DNA of 64,000 nt from Diadema setosum (taxonomy: Eukaryota > Echinodermata > Echinoidea > Diadematoida > Diadematidae). Under the pieces are notes generated by a model. It searched no databases. It was given only the letters and a program-made list of their open reading frames with translations, and was not told the origin of the DNA. The DNA lies in NCBI RefSeq assembly GCF_964275005.1, contig NC_092701.1, positions 12,234,288 to 12,298,287 of the forward strand, written 5' to 3'. How positions within the stretch are numbered: the first letter of the stretch is position 1; the number at the start of each line of letters is the position of its first letter. Positions 1 to 12,199 of the stretch are shown in pieces. The position numbers and the translations under genes are program-made.

Positions 1-316
1 CTTATATAGGCCACCAAGTTTGTTTAATTTTTCCCTCTTAGAAGATGGCTGGATAGCCCCTAGTCAGCTGCACTGGCTGGTCTCCTGTGAGGCAGGGCAA
101 CTTACCCGTGTTATGCCCCCTGCTCTTTGCGACAAATGAATGGAGCAGGATCTTTTACATGCATGAGTTGTGACTTTCTCACACACACGGCACCTCCATT
201 CTATATATTCTATCCGAGGGATAAAGCGTTTTGCCTCGTACTAGATGGGACGGTATGCTTACACGTAAATGCTCCTTCAAATTCGGGAATCGAACCCGGA
301 TGTTTTAGATCTTTAT
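1..316. repeat. SINE-like dispersed repeat, copy 1
   Basis: Shares ctgctctttgcga, gcatgagttgtgact, ctctcacacay and cctatccgagggac-type words with 7395-7600. It ends with ggaatcgaacccgg, whose complement resembles a Pol III B box. The 11726-11850 segment keeps its edges (cttatatagg, tcgggaatcgaaccc). Confidence 0.55.
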
Positions 317-789
317 AAACTCCTTTTTTTTTTCAAAGAATGTATAAATATGCTTTTATAAATATTGCCTCATTTTGAAATGACTATAGACATGAACATG
401 TTATTCTTATACTATCTGTGTATCATTAAATGCATGTTAAATTTACGTGTTTTTCTACACTTTGTTGAAAGAAGTAAAAAGTAAAAATTTGAATTTGAAT
501 TTGAACTTGATCAGGAGGCAGAATAACCGAGTCAAATCATCACAGAATTGATTGAAGTAACAGAACTACTATGTTTGTTTATAGTTTTGAAGAATTTCTA
601 AAAAGGATATCTCAAGAAATTAAGTTTATGTCATAGAGATTACAACATAACGCAAACTACCCTTTTGTCTTATGCTTTTCATTCTCACATTGATGATCTT
701 ACAGAAATATCTCACACATCCAAGATTCCTTTGGATATTTTTCTTCCAAATAGATAGCACAAATAGTATCTAAAGATAATGTAAAAGAT

Positions 790-1230
790 TTTGATTATTG
801 GATTTGATATTATGATATATCTAACCACCTACCTACAGGTATATTCTACTAATTTACAGTATCCAGCAGAAAATGTGAAAAACACATCTCAAACGAGATG
901 GATTATGTATAGACAAGAATCAGATAAAGTGTTTCATTCTTTTGACAATGATTTAGCACAGCAGGACTGGCACGATGTATATCTTCAGAGGACCGCTGAT
1001 AAGACCTAGGATGTATTTCTTGATAATTCTTGAAGTTATTATATTAACAATTTTCTAAATGGATAAATGATATGTCATAGATACCGTTGGATCACCATGG
1101 GGAATTTTTGTTTAATTTAGTGTTGCAAAGATATGGCATTCGTGATTTAACACTTTCATGAATTATTGAATAATTATCTTGTATAAAGTAATATGTCTTA
1201 TTCAAATCTTCCGAATCTCAGAAGTCTAAT

Positions 1231-1280
<50 letters not shown>

Positions 1281-2480
1281 TGTGTATTTTATAGAGATCA
1301 ATTCTTGGATCCTCTCCTGTATCCTATATATATCAATGATATCTTAAAGTCCTCCAGCACTCTTAATTTATATTGCCAATAATATTAACACTATTAATCC
1401 CCATGAGGACCTTAAAACGCTGATTGATATTTTACATAAATGCAAACAGATAAAGTTTCTCAATGGTTTGCATGCAATACATTGTCCGAAATTGTATACC
1501 TTTTAAACATAGTTTTTCACAAATTGATAATAATGTTTATTATAATGCATATATTGATAGAATGCCTTTGATTAAAGTGAAATTCAGCAAATTTTAGGCG
1601 TGTAACGACGTGTAATGATCATATTCACAATATTCACACATCTTATTCAAAGCAATGAGAATTCTATATTAAAAAACCCCTCACATTTCAAAATTCCCGT
1701 ATTATTTCATATGCTCTGACTGTACTATAACAAACTGGGATATTGCATGGGGAAACTGTGGCTCAAGTAGAATAGATTATATTTTCATTCTTCAAAAACG
1801 TATTGTGGGATTAGTCACTTTTGTCTATTCCCATCCGGTCCCACATTTTATCAATTGAAAATACTGAAAGTTAATGATAAACAGACTTTTCGGACTTCAG
1901 TCTCTATGCAGAAAAAAAAAATATATATATATATACATATATACACATTCAACCTCTTCCTAGAAATGTTCGGTGTTGTTTTGGTGGGGTTTTTTTCACC
2001 GCATACCCTGCACTTCATTCATGCCCAGCTCGTCGATCATCAAATTGTAATCTCGAAAACCCTAGAGTCATCATAGCCAAAAAATCATTAGAACATCACG
2101 GGAAAGACGTCCCGAATTCTCTGTCTCTAAATCTGAAATAAAGTTCATCATGGAATATATATTAAAAAAAAAGAAGAAATAAAAGATATCCCTATATCTC
2201 AATATTTTCCGATACTTCAAAATTCATGTCATGAGTTTTTGCTTTTATTTATCTCAAATAACGAATTGAAGGTGATGAATAAGGCAGAAAGATTCTCTAT
2301 CACCATATTTTTTTTTTTTTTGATAGAGATATTAGCGTGGTTTGCTAGAAAAGATCTCGTACCGATTGATTGTTTTTCTGTTGATTGATCATGTCAATGA
2401 TGGCCGACTTTGTATTGTTTGCATACATTCGGGATGAACTTTTTATCATGTGAACTTCTGAAATCAAATAAAGATTATCT
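790..2480 (+). pseudogene. Decayed non-LTR (CR1-like) retrotransposon, unit A
   Basis: Fragments of a LINE polyprotein in several frames: VFHSFDNDLAQQDWHDVYLQ near 930-1000 (linker before reverse transcriptase), RYGIRDL near 1132, YINDILKSS near 1340-1360 (reverse-transcriptase YINDI block), and a C-terminal piece around 1990-2140. Interrupted by a (GT)n run and stops; the 3' end at about 2465-2480 reads atcaaataaagattat. A matching relic lies at 12200-13890. Confidence 0.65.
1234..1276. repeat. (GT)n microsatellite in the LINE relic
   Basis: About 21 GT dinucleotides. The matching relic in unit B has only gtgtgtgttgt (near 12675), so the run expanded in unit A or contracted in unit B. Confidence 0.95.
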
Positions 2481-4557
2481 AAAAACAAAAAGTGTGTGTG
2501 TGTATATGCTTGAATAAATGTATGTATGTATGTATGTATGTATGTATGTATGTATGTATGGTATTACATTGATATTTAATGTCCAGATATACATCCGAGC
2601 AGTAAAAAAAAATGCCACCATGGGTCGTCTTAAAGTATGTACTGTTTGATATGGCACTGTATCCGTATTATATATAATGATAAGAATATGGAAGTCCGTG
2701 GCCAGAATTATTTTGGTATATTTTCATAGCGATTAGTTTCTATCGTACCATACTTTCACAGAGTGAGGGGTGTGTGATGCTGAGCCACAGTAGGCCTACA
2801 TGAAGATTAGTAAATTTGCTTATCAAAGGGGACCATGAAGCATACCAGCCTACCTCGAAAATTCTTCAGTATTATGAAATCTATATAAAGTAGACCGCAA
2901 ACGATAAAGCTAACAATGAAATGGACATTGTAAGACGGCGAAACACTCCTTCCAAATATGAAATATCATTGTCGTGGTGCAATGTGGAAGAAACTGGACC
3001 TTGACCAAGCACTCCTTTAGAATGCGAGCAGTTCGTGTTCAACCCATTTGTATAGATATACTGTACAAGCATTCGCAAAAGTGGAACACACGAAGTCATT
3101 CGCATCAACAGGTAAGCTTCAGGACATTTAATGAGAGAATAGCATACTCATAATATGCCTTTTAGGAGATAAATCTCAAGTCTAAAAAAAAAAGCCAACG
3201 TATAATCGGATTAAACAACGCATACTTGTCGGACGGGCAGAAAGGTAGGAATAAATGCTATATCAGGTCAGAGCTTTTGGCTTGCGCACGCTTGCGCTTA
3301 CATGTAAACTTACCCCTTTTAATTCTCTCTTATTTTGGTCCCATCTTTTTATCCAATTATCCTTCTTCCCTTTTTATATGCTTTCAACGGGTAAGTTCAA
3401 ACCGCTGTATAGCTGAAAAGAATCGCATGCTATGTATTTAGCCATTTCTACACTATCAATGGGAGTTGCTGTAAAGTTGAGAGGTACTTCAGTTGTTTGT
3501 ATGACAACATGGTGGACAAGGAACACTGTTCGTAGAGACAGCAATGTGACGAACTTTTATGGCAGAAATTAAGCAGCATTTTGTCACTTTTTTCACCTCG
3601 TCAAGAAGTCCCTCATTTACCGTGTTACATACCACATACCAATCCATTTTTCAGGAATTTGTTTATCTTCGTTAAAACTAGGATCATGACGATCATAAGA
3701 TCAAATTCAGCTTCTCTTCAGATTATGTGTATAATGTATGTATATAATGTGATCCATACCCTTTGGACTGTTGTAAAATCTGTATTTCATGCTCTTGATA
3801 CGGATGATATGAAACTCGTATAGGTGCCGAAAGGAGCTTTAGCATGGTAACGTTTTGCTCGATTGCGCTTGTAGGTTTGGTACACGTTTGGTGTTTTTCA
3901 TCGCTATTGCACGAACTTTCGGGATAACGCATTTTCTTGAGTTCCTATTGGCCAGGATAGTATACTCATCGAGTTTTAGCAGGAATGAAGCTCCTTGGGG
4001 ATATGGAATGGAAACTAGAATGATGTCACCTTTCAGAATGAACTGCTTGATTGTGTATTCACTACATTATCAGATTAACCTGCATCAGCTGGTGATGTTA
4101 TAGTTCGTGTGTATGCAGAATGTTCAGTGCACCTCAAATTCAATAATAAATTTCCTACATTTTATTTTTTTCTGTAATGTCACCTTTCATAAATGCGGGG
4201 ATTTTTAAGATATTGATATTCCGACAATTAAGGTAAGTGTTGATTTAAAATGATATCAACATGTTTATCTTCACTGTAAAGATAACTTGGCAGTTTCATC
4301 CCTAACAAAGGGGGAGGCCGCCGAAAATTTGAAATTTACAGTTAATGCATCTCTCTATCGTATATGTGTCATATTAATAATAATATATAATTAAATGCAT
4401 AATACATATATATATATATATACCGGGTGTCCCAAAAAAGCGGAACGGTGGATTTTCAGTATTTTGCGTTCTAAAAGTGATATATTTTTTGACGTCATTA
4501 GAAAAAGAATCTTCCGCAGAAGACAATGATACCAAATTCATTAATTTGTGTAAGCTC

Positions 4558-4714
4558 GTTGATCCATGTCAACAAAAGATACAGCTTTCACATTGGGCGC
4601 GCACACAGACACAGACAGACAGACTGACACACACACACACACACTGTTTTGTTTTGGGGTTTTTTCTGACCCGCGCCCAATGTGAAAGCTGTATCTTTTG
4701 TTGACATGGATCAC
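4558..4714. repeat. Inverted repeat around a CA microsatellite
   Basis: gatccatgtcaacaaaagat and acagctttcacattgggcgcg at 4560-4602 recur inverted at 4671-4712, separated by (CA)n and a short T/G-rich spacer. Upstream at 4424 is gggtgtcccaaaaaag, a sequence often seen at transposon ends. Probably a small foldback element. Confidence 0.7.
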
Positions 4715-4939
4715 CGAGCTTTAAAAACAATATTAAAGACCCCAGGTGATTTTCAGGTTAGTGCCCTGTAAAGTACATATATCTACAATGAGAGATAAAC
4801 ACGAGATTGGTTACAATGATGTAATAAATATGAATACGGATTATTGTAATGTATACGTTCCCGACGTTCGCAATCATTTTCAACATGCTCTCTATCATTT
4901 TCAATTTGCGTGATACAGGACTGAAAGACATTGGCCAGT

Positions 4940-5090
4940 ATGGAAGGAAAAGAGCCTTCCTATGCCTCTGGTGTGCACATGTACAAGGGTATAGTGCTTC
5001 CTAATGTTGTGCTGGACTCCAGTATTGAAGCAATGCAGACTTTTGAAGTGCGCTCCGACGATATCTGGCTGTGCACCTATCCAAAATCAG
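4940..5090 (+). CDS. SULT-A coding exon 1
   Basis: Encodes residues 1-50 and the first base of Gly51, ending inside the PAPS-binding loop (TYPKSG) just before donor gtatac. The upstream sequence tgatacag is a likely splice acceptor, so about 20-25 nt of 5'UTR probably precede the ATG in the same exon. Confidence 0.9.
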
Positions 5091-5623
5091 GTATACGATT
5101 TTTTAGAATAAATTGCGCTCCATCTAAACTCCTTACACGATTCTTGTGAAGAGTTTCATGGCCCGAATTCACGAAGGTGGTATAAATGAAACCATGGTTT
5201 AAACCATGGGCAAAAACCATGGAGTGCCAAGTGTCGCACGGTATATTTCGTTACGAAATTGGCAATTTCGTCGAGAAAATGATTATTTTGTAACGAAATG
5301 ACAACATTTTGTAACTAAATGAATATTTCGTCCACGAAATGATAATTTCGTTAACGAAGAGGTCATTTTCTCGACGAAATGACCAATTTCGTAACGAAAT
5401 ATTCCGTGCGACACTTGGCGCTCCATGGTTTTTGTCCATGGTTTAAACCATGGTTACATTTGTACCACCTTCGTGAATTCGGGCCCATGTGTCTAGATTG
5501 GTGCCAGCCAGCCAAGACTAGCTGAGAAATAGTAAATGAAGAGCTTGCTTCCAAAAGACGCTAAATCCATCATTTTCCATGGATTTAGCGCCTATGGGAG
5601 CAAGCTCTTGCATATATCTACGC

Positions 5624-5671
<48 letters not shown>

Positions 5672-8600
5672 AACCTTGTTTGACTATTCAGACGTAAAAG
5701 CCCCCTTTATTTATCTTACCAAATATAAAAGACAATAAGAGTTCCTTTAATTCGCGATATTCAATTCATTTGATTCCCTGGTGTGTATGAAATATTTGAA
5801 TTTGAACAATTAGTGTTTACTATCCTTTTCAATGAGTATCCGGTATTACACAATGCATGTGTGTGTGTGTGTGTGTGTGTGTGTGATATTTTAATTCAGA
5901 ATATTACATTAAACGCACATTTCTGTCATTCCTGTGAATTCCCCTTTTCAGCATCTGTTCCATATAGTTTATATCCATGAAAAATCAACATGATTCAAAG
6001 CGGTTCATATTGTCAATTTGACATTCATTCATTTGTGCATCCTTTCAAAGGAACTCACTGGATGTTTGAGATTGTAGGTCTGATCCTCGCCAGAGGGGTG
6101 CCAGAAAAGATCAACCGGTCACTCGCCATCGGCGCCGTGGAGACGATCGACATGACGCAAAAGATGCCGGCTACCCGCGAGGAAGAGCTCAAGAATCCTT
6201 TGGACCTTTCTCCCTTTGCGGATAAGATTGCGAAGGCGCCGTCCCCTCGTGTCATCATTACCCACCTTCCTCTCCGTTTCCTACCGCCAAAGCTGGAAGA
6301 AAGAGGGAGGGTACGTCAGAGCAAGTCCATCAGTCTGTCAATTAGAAAGCTGAGCCTCTCATCAAGCATTGCTCATCAAAAACACATACAAATTCAAAGA
6401 AAGGGTACTGGTGGATTGGCGTGATCCTATAAAGTGAAAAAGCGTGTTATTATCATTGTTGTTGTTGTTTTTATTATAGATATTGTCATTATCATTTTTG
6501 TAATTATCATTATCATTGTAGTGTATAAATTAGGGAATGAGTTTATACGATATGATGTTATCATTATCATTGTAGTGTATGAATTAGGGAATGAGTTTAT
6601 ACGATATGGTGTCATTTAATCAAGTAAAGAAGGGAATGAAAATGGTCAACCACTGAACTTCTTATACCAACAAATACCCTTGATTTTGGCATTTGATTAG
6701 ATTCTGTTCTGATCCAATCAAGCTTCCTGAGGTCCTTAAAGTGCAATTTAAAGTCAATTTCTTAAATTGTTATGTTTAATTGTCCTACCCTGATCAATGG
6801 AAATATCTTCGTGCACTCACAATGAACTCCCAATCGGGTGACGAAATCTATTTACAAAATTGTGACTAAACATTCGTACCTTAGGCTAATAATGTACACT
6901 GTATTAGAGCAATTCTATTTTATCATCGACATTTTTCGTTCTCGTATATTCCCTTATCTTTAGCCGTTAAAATGTTCTACTAAACTCTTAGATTACCAAT
7001 CATTATTTTAGAGCCTACATTCTACAAACTTCTGCTTTTAATCAGGTTCTTGATATAGGTGTTCCCGGTCAATTTCATGCTTTTGTCATTCAAATTAATT
7101 CAACGTGCATTCAAATTCACACAGCGCACGCACGCGAATATATTCGGACATTCACGTTCAGAATCCGAGCGATGAATTTCATTTATGGGCATTATACACT
7201 TGTATATCGTTTTCGTGAAATCAAATTCACGATTGGGCGTTCAATTTCAAAATGCAACCATTGCAATGCATTGTTTCAATGTAGGCCTAGTCGAAATTGT
7301 TTTTTTTTTCCAAAGGTGTCAACCAACCTTACGTATCATGCGCGTATGTAGGCATATACATGGCTTAATGTTTGCTTTTGTTTGTTTGTTTGTTTGTTTG
7401 TTTCATTTTCCATCTAAGAAGATGGCTGCGATAGCTTGCGATAGCTGGTTTTCTATGGGGTCCAGTTGGATATAAGGTGGGAGCACTTCACCGGGTTAAA
7501 CACTCTGCTCTTTGCGATGAATAAATGAAGTGGGATCGTGCATGAGTTGTGACTCTCTCACACATGGGACCTCCATTTTATGTCCTATCCGAGGGACGTG
7601 TGCCTGTCTATTCCTTTTCGTGAAGCCCGAGTTGATATTTTTCAATGAACAGGTGGACCTCTATACTGGTTTAATAACCTTCATCATAGATCCCAATATA
7701 TTCAAAGCTTAACGAAAAGACACACATACACGGTCCCAAACTAACTAAAGCCAGGACTTCTTATAAATTGAATGCACTTATTTGGAACATGGTTGCCTAT
7801 TCATGAATTTGAATAACCGACAAGATTCCGTCGCCAGCTTGACATGAATTTGAATGCTCATTGCTGAAATCCGTGCTCCTCTCTTAAATTTGAATGTTCC
7901 AATAGTGATTTTGAATGCTCCGACAGTGAATTTGAATGATCCGACAGCTAATTTCAATGCTCCGATGTGAATTTGAATGCTCCGAGAGATGAATTCGAAT
8001 GACCGGATTTTGAAGATGATTGCTGATTCAGCGCTGTGAGCGCGAAATGCGTGAAATTGAAAGCTCGGAATAAGAACTTGAGTGACAAAAGAATTAAATT
8101 GACCAGGTAAACCTATCATTATATTACACGTCATCAAATCTGTTTATATACATTTGTTTATGTTCATCTTACATTGACTATTTTTGTTGTACTTTTCTTT
8201 TGAAAACAAATGTAATGTAAAATTGTATGAACTGTGACATATGGAACAATGAATAAAAAAAAAATACAAGAAATGCTATGCTTATCAAAAAACATTCATT
8301 TTATGATCATGATCATCCCTGAAGTTTCAAATGTTGCAGAATAAATCTTCTGACGCTTTTTGTTGTCATTCACAGGTTATTTACGTGGGTCGCAACCCCA
8401 AGGATGCCCTAAACTCGCTGTACAACATGGCAATGAGAGTTGAGACCAAGCCACCGGACTTTAGCTGGGAGCCCTTGCTGGGTTCATTTCTGGAAGATAG
8501 TAAGTGTATAGTCCCAAGTGACCTTGTAAGATGGCACCCAATGTTACTGGTGCTCTTTGACCATATCCTTAGTTATCGCCATCTCCCTTCGTATCATCTG

Positions 8601-11397
8601 TACTCATTAACAATAATTTCTTTTCTTTATTTTTTTTCACAGTCTAGTTTACGCCTGCGATCATTCGTAATTACTTTACGTTATGTTATACCTTATACCT
8701 TTATGTTTTGTAGGAAAAAGCATGAAAAGAAAATGGATCTAATTGAATCGAATCGAATCGAATCTAAATATCCATGATCGCATAACACTGCAACTAAGTT
8801 TGTCACTGCGTGATGGTGATAAGAATCAGTCTTTGTGACTAATTATTTTAGAAACTTATGTTATCCCTCTGTTAAAAACAATTTTGTATGCGTTACTTTC
8901 ATCTTCACTCGCCCTCCACCCGCTTGCAAACCTTAATCTAATTCAAATCTTTCTTTGATCAAACTGTCTTACCATTATTCCGCAGTTAAGACTATAAGAC
9001 GGAAGCCGATGCATATATAATTATATATGAAGACCTTGCTTCGAAAAGGCGCTAGATCTATTGAAAAATGATACAGTTTAATTTTGCACACAAATTTTCG
9101 AGCGACGCGCTCTTTCTCAAGTGTTGATACTGAGAAAACAATATTTAAACAATTAAGCCACAACAATATTGCAACCGTAATTGCAACCGTAATTGTAGTA
9201 TAGTAAGTTTGAACATGGTTGATATGTCATTTCTGTGGCTACAGTGTAATGAAATTTACACCAGCCTTCAACCACAGTCAGTTCCTTATACTGATAGATG
9301 ATATAAAGAGCTTGCTACCAAAAGGCGCGAAATCCATCATTTTCAATGGATTTGGCGCCTTTTGGTTGAAAGCTCTTCATATTATATCGACAAATCTGAT
9401 ATCACATTCATAATGTTAATAAAAATAATTATCTTAAACGTGTTTATCAAGACAAAATATAATCATAATAATGACAACAGGAATACATGTTGAACGTTTA
9501 TATACCACTCCCTTTATCCGCGAGATCATTACTTTATCTTATTTTCATTTCGTTAAGTTTCAGAAAGCACTAATTATTCCTGATGTCTCTTCAATTTCTT
9601 CTGTCTTGTGATGCAGAGGGCATATACGGACCTTGGCGTGATCACGTCAGGGAATTCTGGAAAATCAGGGGAAAGAAAAACGCAGCATTTTTCTTCTATG
9701 AGAGTATGAAAAAAGTAAGCAGTAAAAAAAAAACACAGCACCTCTATCATTACCATGTTTCGTTAATTCTTAAAGAATTAGGATCTCCCTGAAGTGGAAT
9801 GGAAACTTAGGACAACCTCTTTCCTATACGGATATTAGTAAAGTTAATAACAGAAATTTTGACTGCGTTGGCATAGATATATGCAGATACAGTAGATCAC
9901 TAGCGAGAGGAAGTATGCAGTGAGGTATAAGTATGATATTCTGGACTTTAAAGCAGGATGTCGTGGTTCAAATCTTCCTTCTTGTTCTCAACCAAGGACG
10001 AGATGTTTAGATGTCCTTCACTACCCAACTGTAGGCATAAGTGTCTGGCGTAAATGTTCAAACGAAAAGGTGACGAGGTACCAATTTCAGCTTGTACCCT
10101 CCCCTAAAATATTTCTTACCGCTGTGGCGGTTTTCAATTTACCTGTCATTTCTGATTGCTTGATGGTGCATGCAGTTAATCTCGAAGTAAAAGGATAACG
10201 GCCTACTAGAAACGTTCAACTTTTCAATGCCTGTCACGAAACTTCCTCATCTCTTATCGTAACTTTCCTCTGTTCATTGAACATATATATTCTATTCACA
10301 AACTTCACAGATGCTTTAAAATGAATTTCTGTAATGTATATTTGATTAACAGACAAACAATAATAACGACATAAGGCTGCGTTCACATAGAAGTATACTA
10401 TTCGGGTATTCGGGCTCGTTTTTCGAGGGCACGCGAATAGTTTGAATCGAACGATAGGATTTCCTCACACCGGTTCACATAGGAGGGCACTATTCGAAAG
10501 TACCGAATAGCTGCGAATAGTATAGCAAAGTGGGAGTCGAGCTTGCTCGATTTTCTTGCAGCGTATACCGTCTCTCGTTTATGAAATAATGACACTTTTG
10601 GTCTGGATTTGCCCTTTAGCAAAAATAAGCATGTAGACTGACATTCTGATGCAGTTTAGAAATTGTTAATAAGATTTGCTGGGATGTAGGAGGAAGAAAT
10701 CCTCACTGCATGGGATGGTGAGTTGACGGTACGGGTGATGGTGTACTCGGTGCCCGAATAGCGAATAGCGAATAGCGAATACCGAATACCGAATACTTCT
10801 ATGTGAACGCAGCCTTAAGGTTACGCAGCAGTGTGTTCATTTCACAAATAGGATCCAGTGGGCAGTGTTCGAGACGTGGCCGCGCATATCGGCGTTGACC
10901 TGACCACCGAGGAACTTCAGAAGGTTGTAGAGCACAGCTCGTTCAAAGGAATGAGTAAGACGTACGCGACCGGTGGGGCTGGCGCAAAAGAAGGCAACAA
11001 GGACTTCTTTGAACAGATCAAAACTTTACCGTTCTTGGGCAAAGGTAAGCCAGGACCCACATAACTGCCGTTTCTCATTTCCGATGCTCTTTCTTCTCCT
11101 GTATATTTCTATCGTACTTTTATTCACATTTTCACTTAGATTTATCATCACCTTTCAAGTTTCGAAGTTTTCTAGTCTTGTTATTAATTATATGAGTTCA
11201 AAATTCCTCAAATCCTGCCATTTGTAAATCACTCATGCCCTTTGGAATTCACTGTTGACAAATAATTGTATTTCATTATTCTTGCAGGCTATGCTGGTCA
11301 GTGGAAGGATCGCTTCACCGTGGCTCAGAACGAGATGTTTGATAAATTTTACAATGAAAAGATGACAGCAGAAGACCCTACGTTTGAGTTTGAATGA
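4940..11397 (+). CDS. Cytosolic sulfotransferase, copy A (six exons, complete)
   Basis: Cytosolic sulfotransferase (SULT family), which transfers sulfate from PAPS to hydroxyl or amine groups of small molecules. Exons: 4940-5090, 6051-6310, 8376-8499, 9617-9714, 10852-11044, 11288-11397; every junction is GT-AG and the phases join to a 311-residue protein, close to the usual SULT length of about 290-300. Visible motifs: PAPS loop TYPKSGTHW (46-54), catalytic His122 in THLP, 3'-phosphate-binding Arg143 and Ser151 in the RNPKDALNS segment, YES (207-209), the C-terminal GKGxxGxWK segment (274-281), and dimerisation motif K-x3-TV-x3-E (281-290). No signal peptide. Two family residues differ: the usual Arg of RKG is Gly274 and the usual Asp of GDW is Gln. 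ATG 4940 is chosen because it is conserved in copy B and lies about 25 nt after a likely acceptor, implying an upstream 5'UTR exon that I cannot place. Introns are 960, 2065, 1117, 1137 and 243 bp. Substrate unknown. Confidence 0.93.
5160..5485. mobile_element. 326-bp MITE with CAT target duplication (SULT-A intron 1)
   Basis: Long inverted repeats starting GGCCCGAATTCACGAAGG at both ends, arms of more than 100 bp with aaccatggtttaaaccatgg inside each, and a centre rich in ttcgtNacgaaat palindromes. CAT flanks both ends (5157-5159, 5486-5488). SULT-B intron 1 has the empty site gagtttcatgtgtctgg near 19506-19522, confirming the 3-bp duplication. A 3-bp target suits PIF/Harbinger-type elements. 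Confidence 0.88.
5539..5609. repeat. 72-bp hairpin element, copy 1
   Basis: A near-perfect hairpin: aagagcttgcttccaaaaga, cgctaaatccat, loop cattttcc, then the complement ending gagcaagctctt. The same sequence family recurs at 9306-9377, and a half-copy at 9029-9071. Confidence 0.8.
6051..6310 (+). CDS. SULT-A coding exon 2
   Basis: Begins after acceptor ttcaaag and completes the split glycine, giving G-THWMFEIV. Contains catalytic His122 in the ITHLPLRFLPP segment. Ends in phase 0 before donor gtacgt. GC-richer than the flanking introns. Confidence 0.93.
7395..7620. repeat. SINE-like dispersed repeat, copy 2 (SULT-A intron 2)
   Basis: Contains gaagatggctgcgatagc, actctgctctttgcgatgaa, gtgcatgagttgtgactctc and gtcctatccgagggacg, matching the repeat at 1-316. 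Confidence 0.55.
8376..8499 (+). CDS. SULT-A coding exon 3
   Basis: Starts after ttcacag with VIYVGRNPKDALNS, which holds the PAPS 3'-phosphate contacts Arg143 and Ser151. Ends in phase 1 (FLED plus one base) before donor gtaagt. Confidence 0.93.
9306..9377. repeat. 72-bp hairpin element, copy 2
   Basis: aagagcttgctaccaaaagg, cgcgaaatccat, loop cattttca, then atggatttggcgccttttgg and aagctctt. Lies in SULT-A intron 3. Absent from SULT-B intron 3. Confidence 0.8.
9617..9714 (+). CDS. SULT-A coding exon 4
   Basis: Starts after gatgcag with KGIYGPWRDHVREFW and carries the FFFYESMKK strand (family YE-D/S-M motif). Ends in phase 0 before donor gtaagc. Confidence 0.92.
10374..10815. mobile_element. 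442-bp MITE with TA target duplication next to a splice acceptor
   Basis: Perfect terminal inverted repeats AGGCTGCGTTCACATAGAAG at both ends, flanked by TA (10372-10373, 10816-10817). The inside has short repeats of cgaatagcgaata/ccgaata. SULT-B intron 4 shows the empty site. It lies in intron 4 of SULT-A, 34 bp before the exon 5 acceptor. Tc1/mariner-like target choice is inferred from the TA. Confidence 0.88.
10852..11044 (+). CDS. SULT-A coding exon 5
   Basis: Starts after acceptor caaatag with DPVGSVRDVAAHIGVDLT and runs to PFLGKG, ending phase 1 before gtaagc. A 442-bp transposon ends only 34 bp upstream of the acceptor (see 10374-10815). Confidence 0.93.
11288..11397 (+). CDS. SULT-A terminal coding exon 6
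   Basis: Starts after cttgcag with YAGQWKDRFTVAQNEMFD, the family's GxxGxWKxxFTVAQNE signature that includes the dimerisation motif, and ends at TGA 11395-11397 after TFEFE. I see no AATAAA in the following 320 bases. Confidence 0.94.
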
Positions 11398-12199
11398 ATG
11401 TGTCATCTCTGTCAGTGTAAACGTGTCTTGCGTCCCACGAATCTACAACATGGAATTCCTGGCATCCGCATTATATGTTTTAGGCTAAAGACCTTTCCTT
11501 TTCTACCCTCTTTCTCTACTTCTTTTACTTTTAACTAATCGTAGTCCACATAGACATACGCATAGTCCTCATATTCCAATCAATATCGATTATTTGCAGC
11601 CTTTTGACAATGGTATATACAACGCCAACATTTGACAGTTCAGTTAAATTTTAAATTGGGCATTCTTTTCAACACAAGTATAACGTGTAACAAAATTTGA
11701 CAATTGTACCAACAGTACTTACAATCTTATATAGGTTACCAAGTTTGTTTGTTTAATTTTTCCATATGCAAAGAGGGGACAGTTATATACTTACACACAA
11801 CATTGCTCCTTTAGATTCGGGAATCGAACCCTAATCTTTTGGATCTTTATACACTCCATTTTTTCCACAGAATGTATTCATATGTTTTTATAAATAATGC
11901 CTCATTTTGCAATGACTACAGGCATCCCTTCCTACCTGTGTATCATGTAGAATGCACGCAATTTTGTACTGCGTGAGTTTTTTCCGTATTTTGTACATTC
12001 TGTTGAAAGAAGTAAAACTAGAAGTTTGAATTTGAATTTGATCAGGAGGCAGATTGACCAAGTCAAATCATCGCAGAACTGGCAGACGTAACAGAAATTA
12101 TGTGTTTGTATGGTTTTGAAGACTTTCTTAATTGGATATCTCAAGCATGTCAAGAAATTAAGTTTACAAGATTCTTTTGGATTTTTTTCCCGAATAGAT

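Larger units (their letters stand above)
317..4939 (+). other. Upstream region of SULT-A, no gene seen
   Basis: Contains the LINE relic (790-2480), a (GT)n run (1234-1276), a (TATG)n run (2519-2560), (AT)n near 4410, and the inverted repeat at 4558-4714. The 2.7-4.1 kb stretch is conserved in unit B (14.1-16.7 kb), so it may include the SULT promoter and 5'UTR exon, but I cannot mark a start site. Confidence 0.6.
1..11725 (+). repeat. Tandem duplication unit A
   Basis: Position 1 onward matches 11726 onward (cttatatagg, ccaagtttgttt), and homology continues through the LINE relic, the 2.7-4.1 kb upstream region, all SULT exons, intron edges and the 3' flank (caay-type atctacaacayRa segment after each stop). 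The left boundary is outside the window. Confidence 0.85.

Noticed and set aside
6434..6619. Hydrophobic, membrane-like frame rich in I and V
   Set aside because: Produced by an (ATT/ATC/GTT)n simple repeat in SULT-A intron 2; both strands are open for the same reason.
7778..8137. 119-codon minus-strand frame in SULT-A intron 2
   Set aside because: Consists of repeated gaatttgaatgctccgac-type words (imperfect short tandem repeats). No domain.
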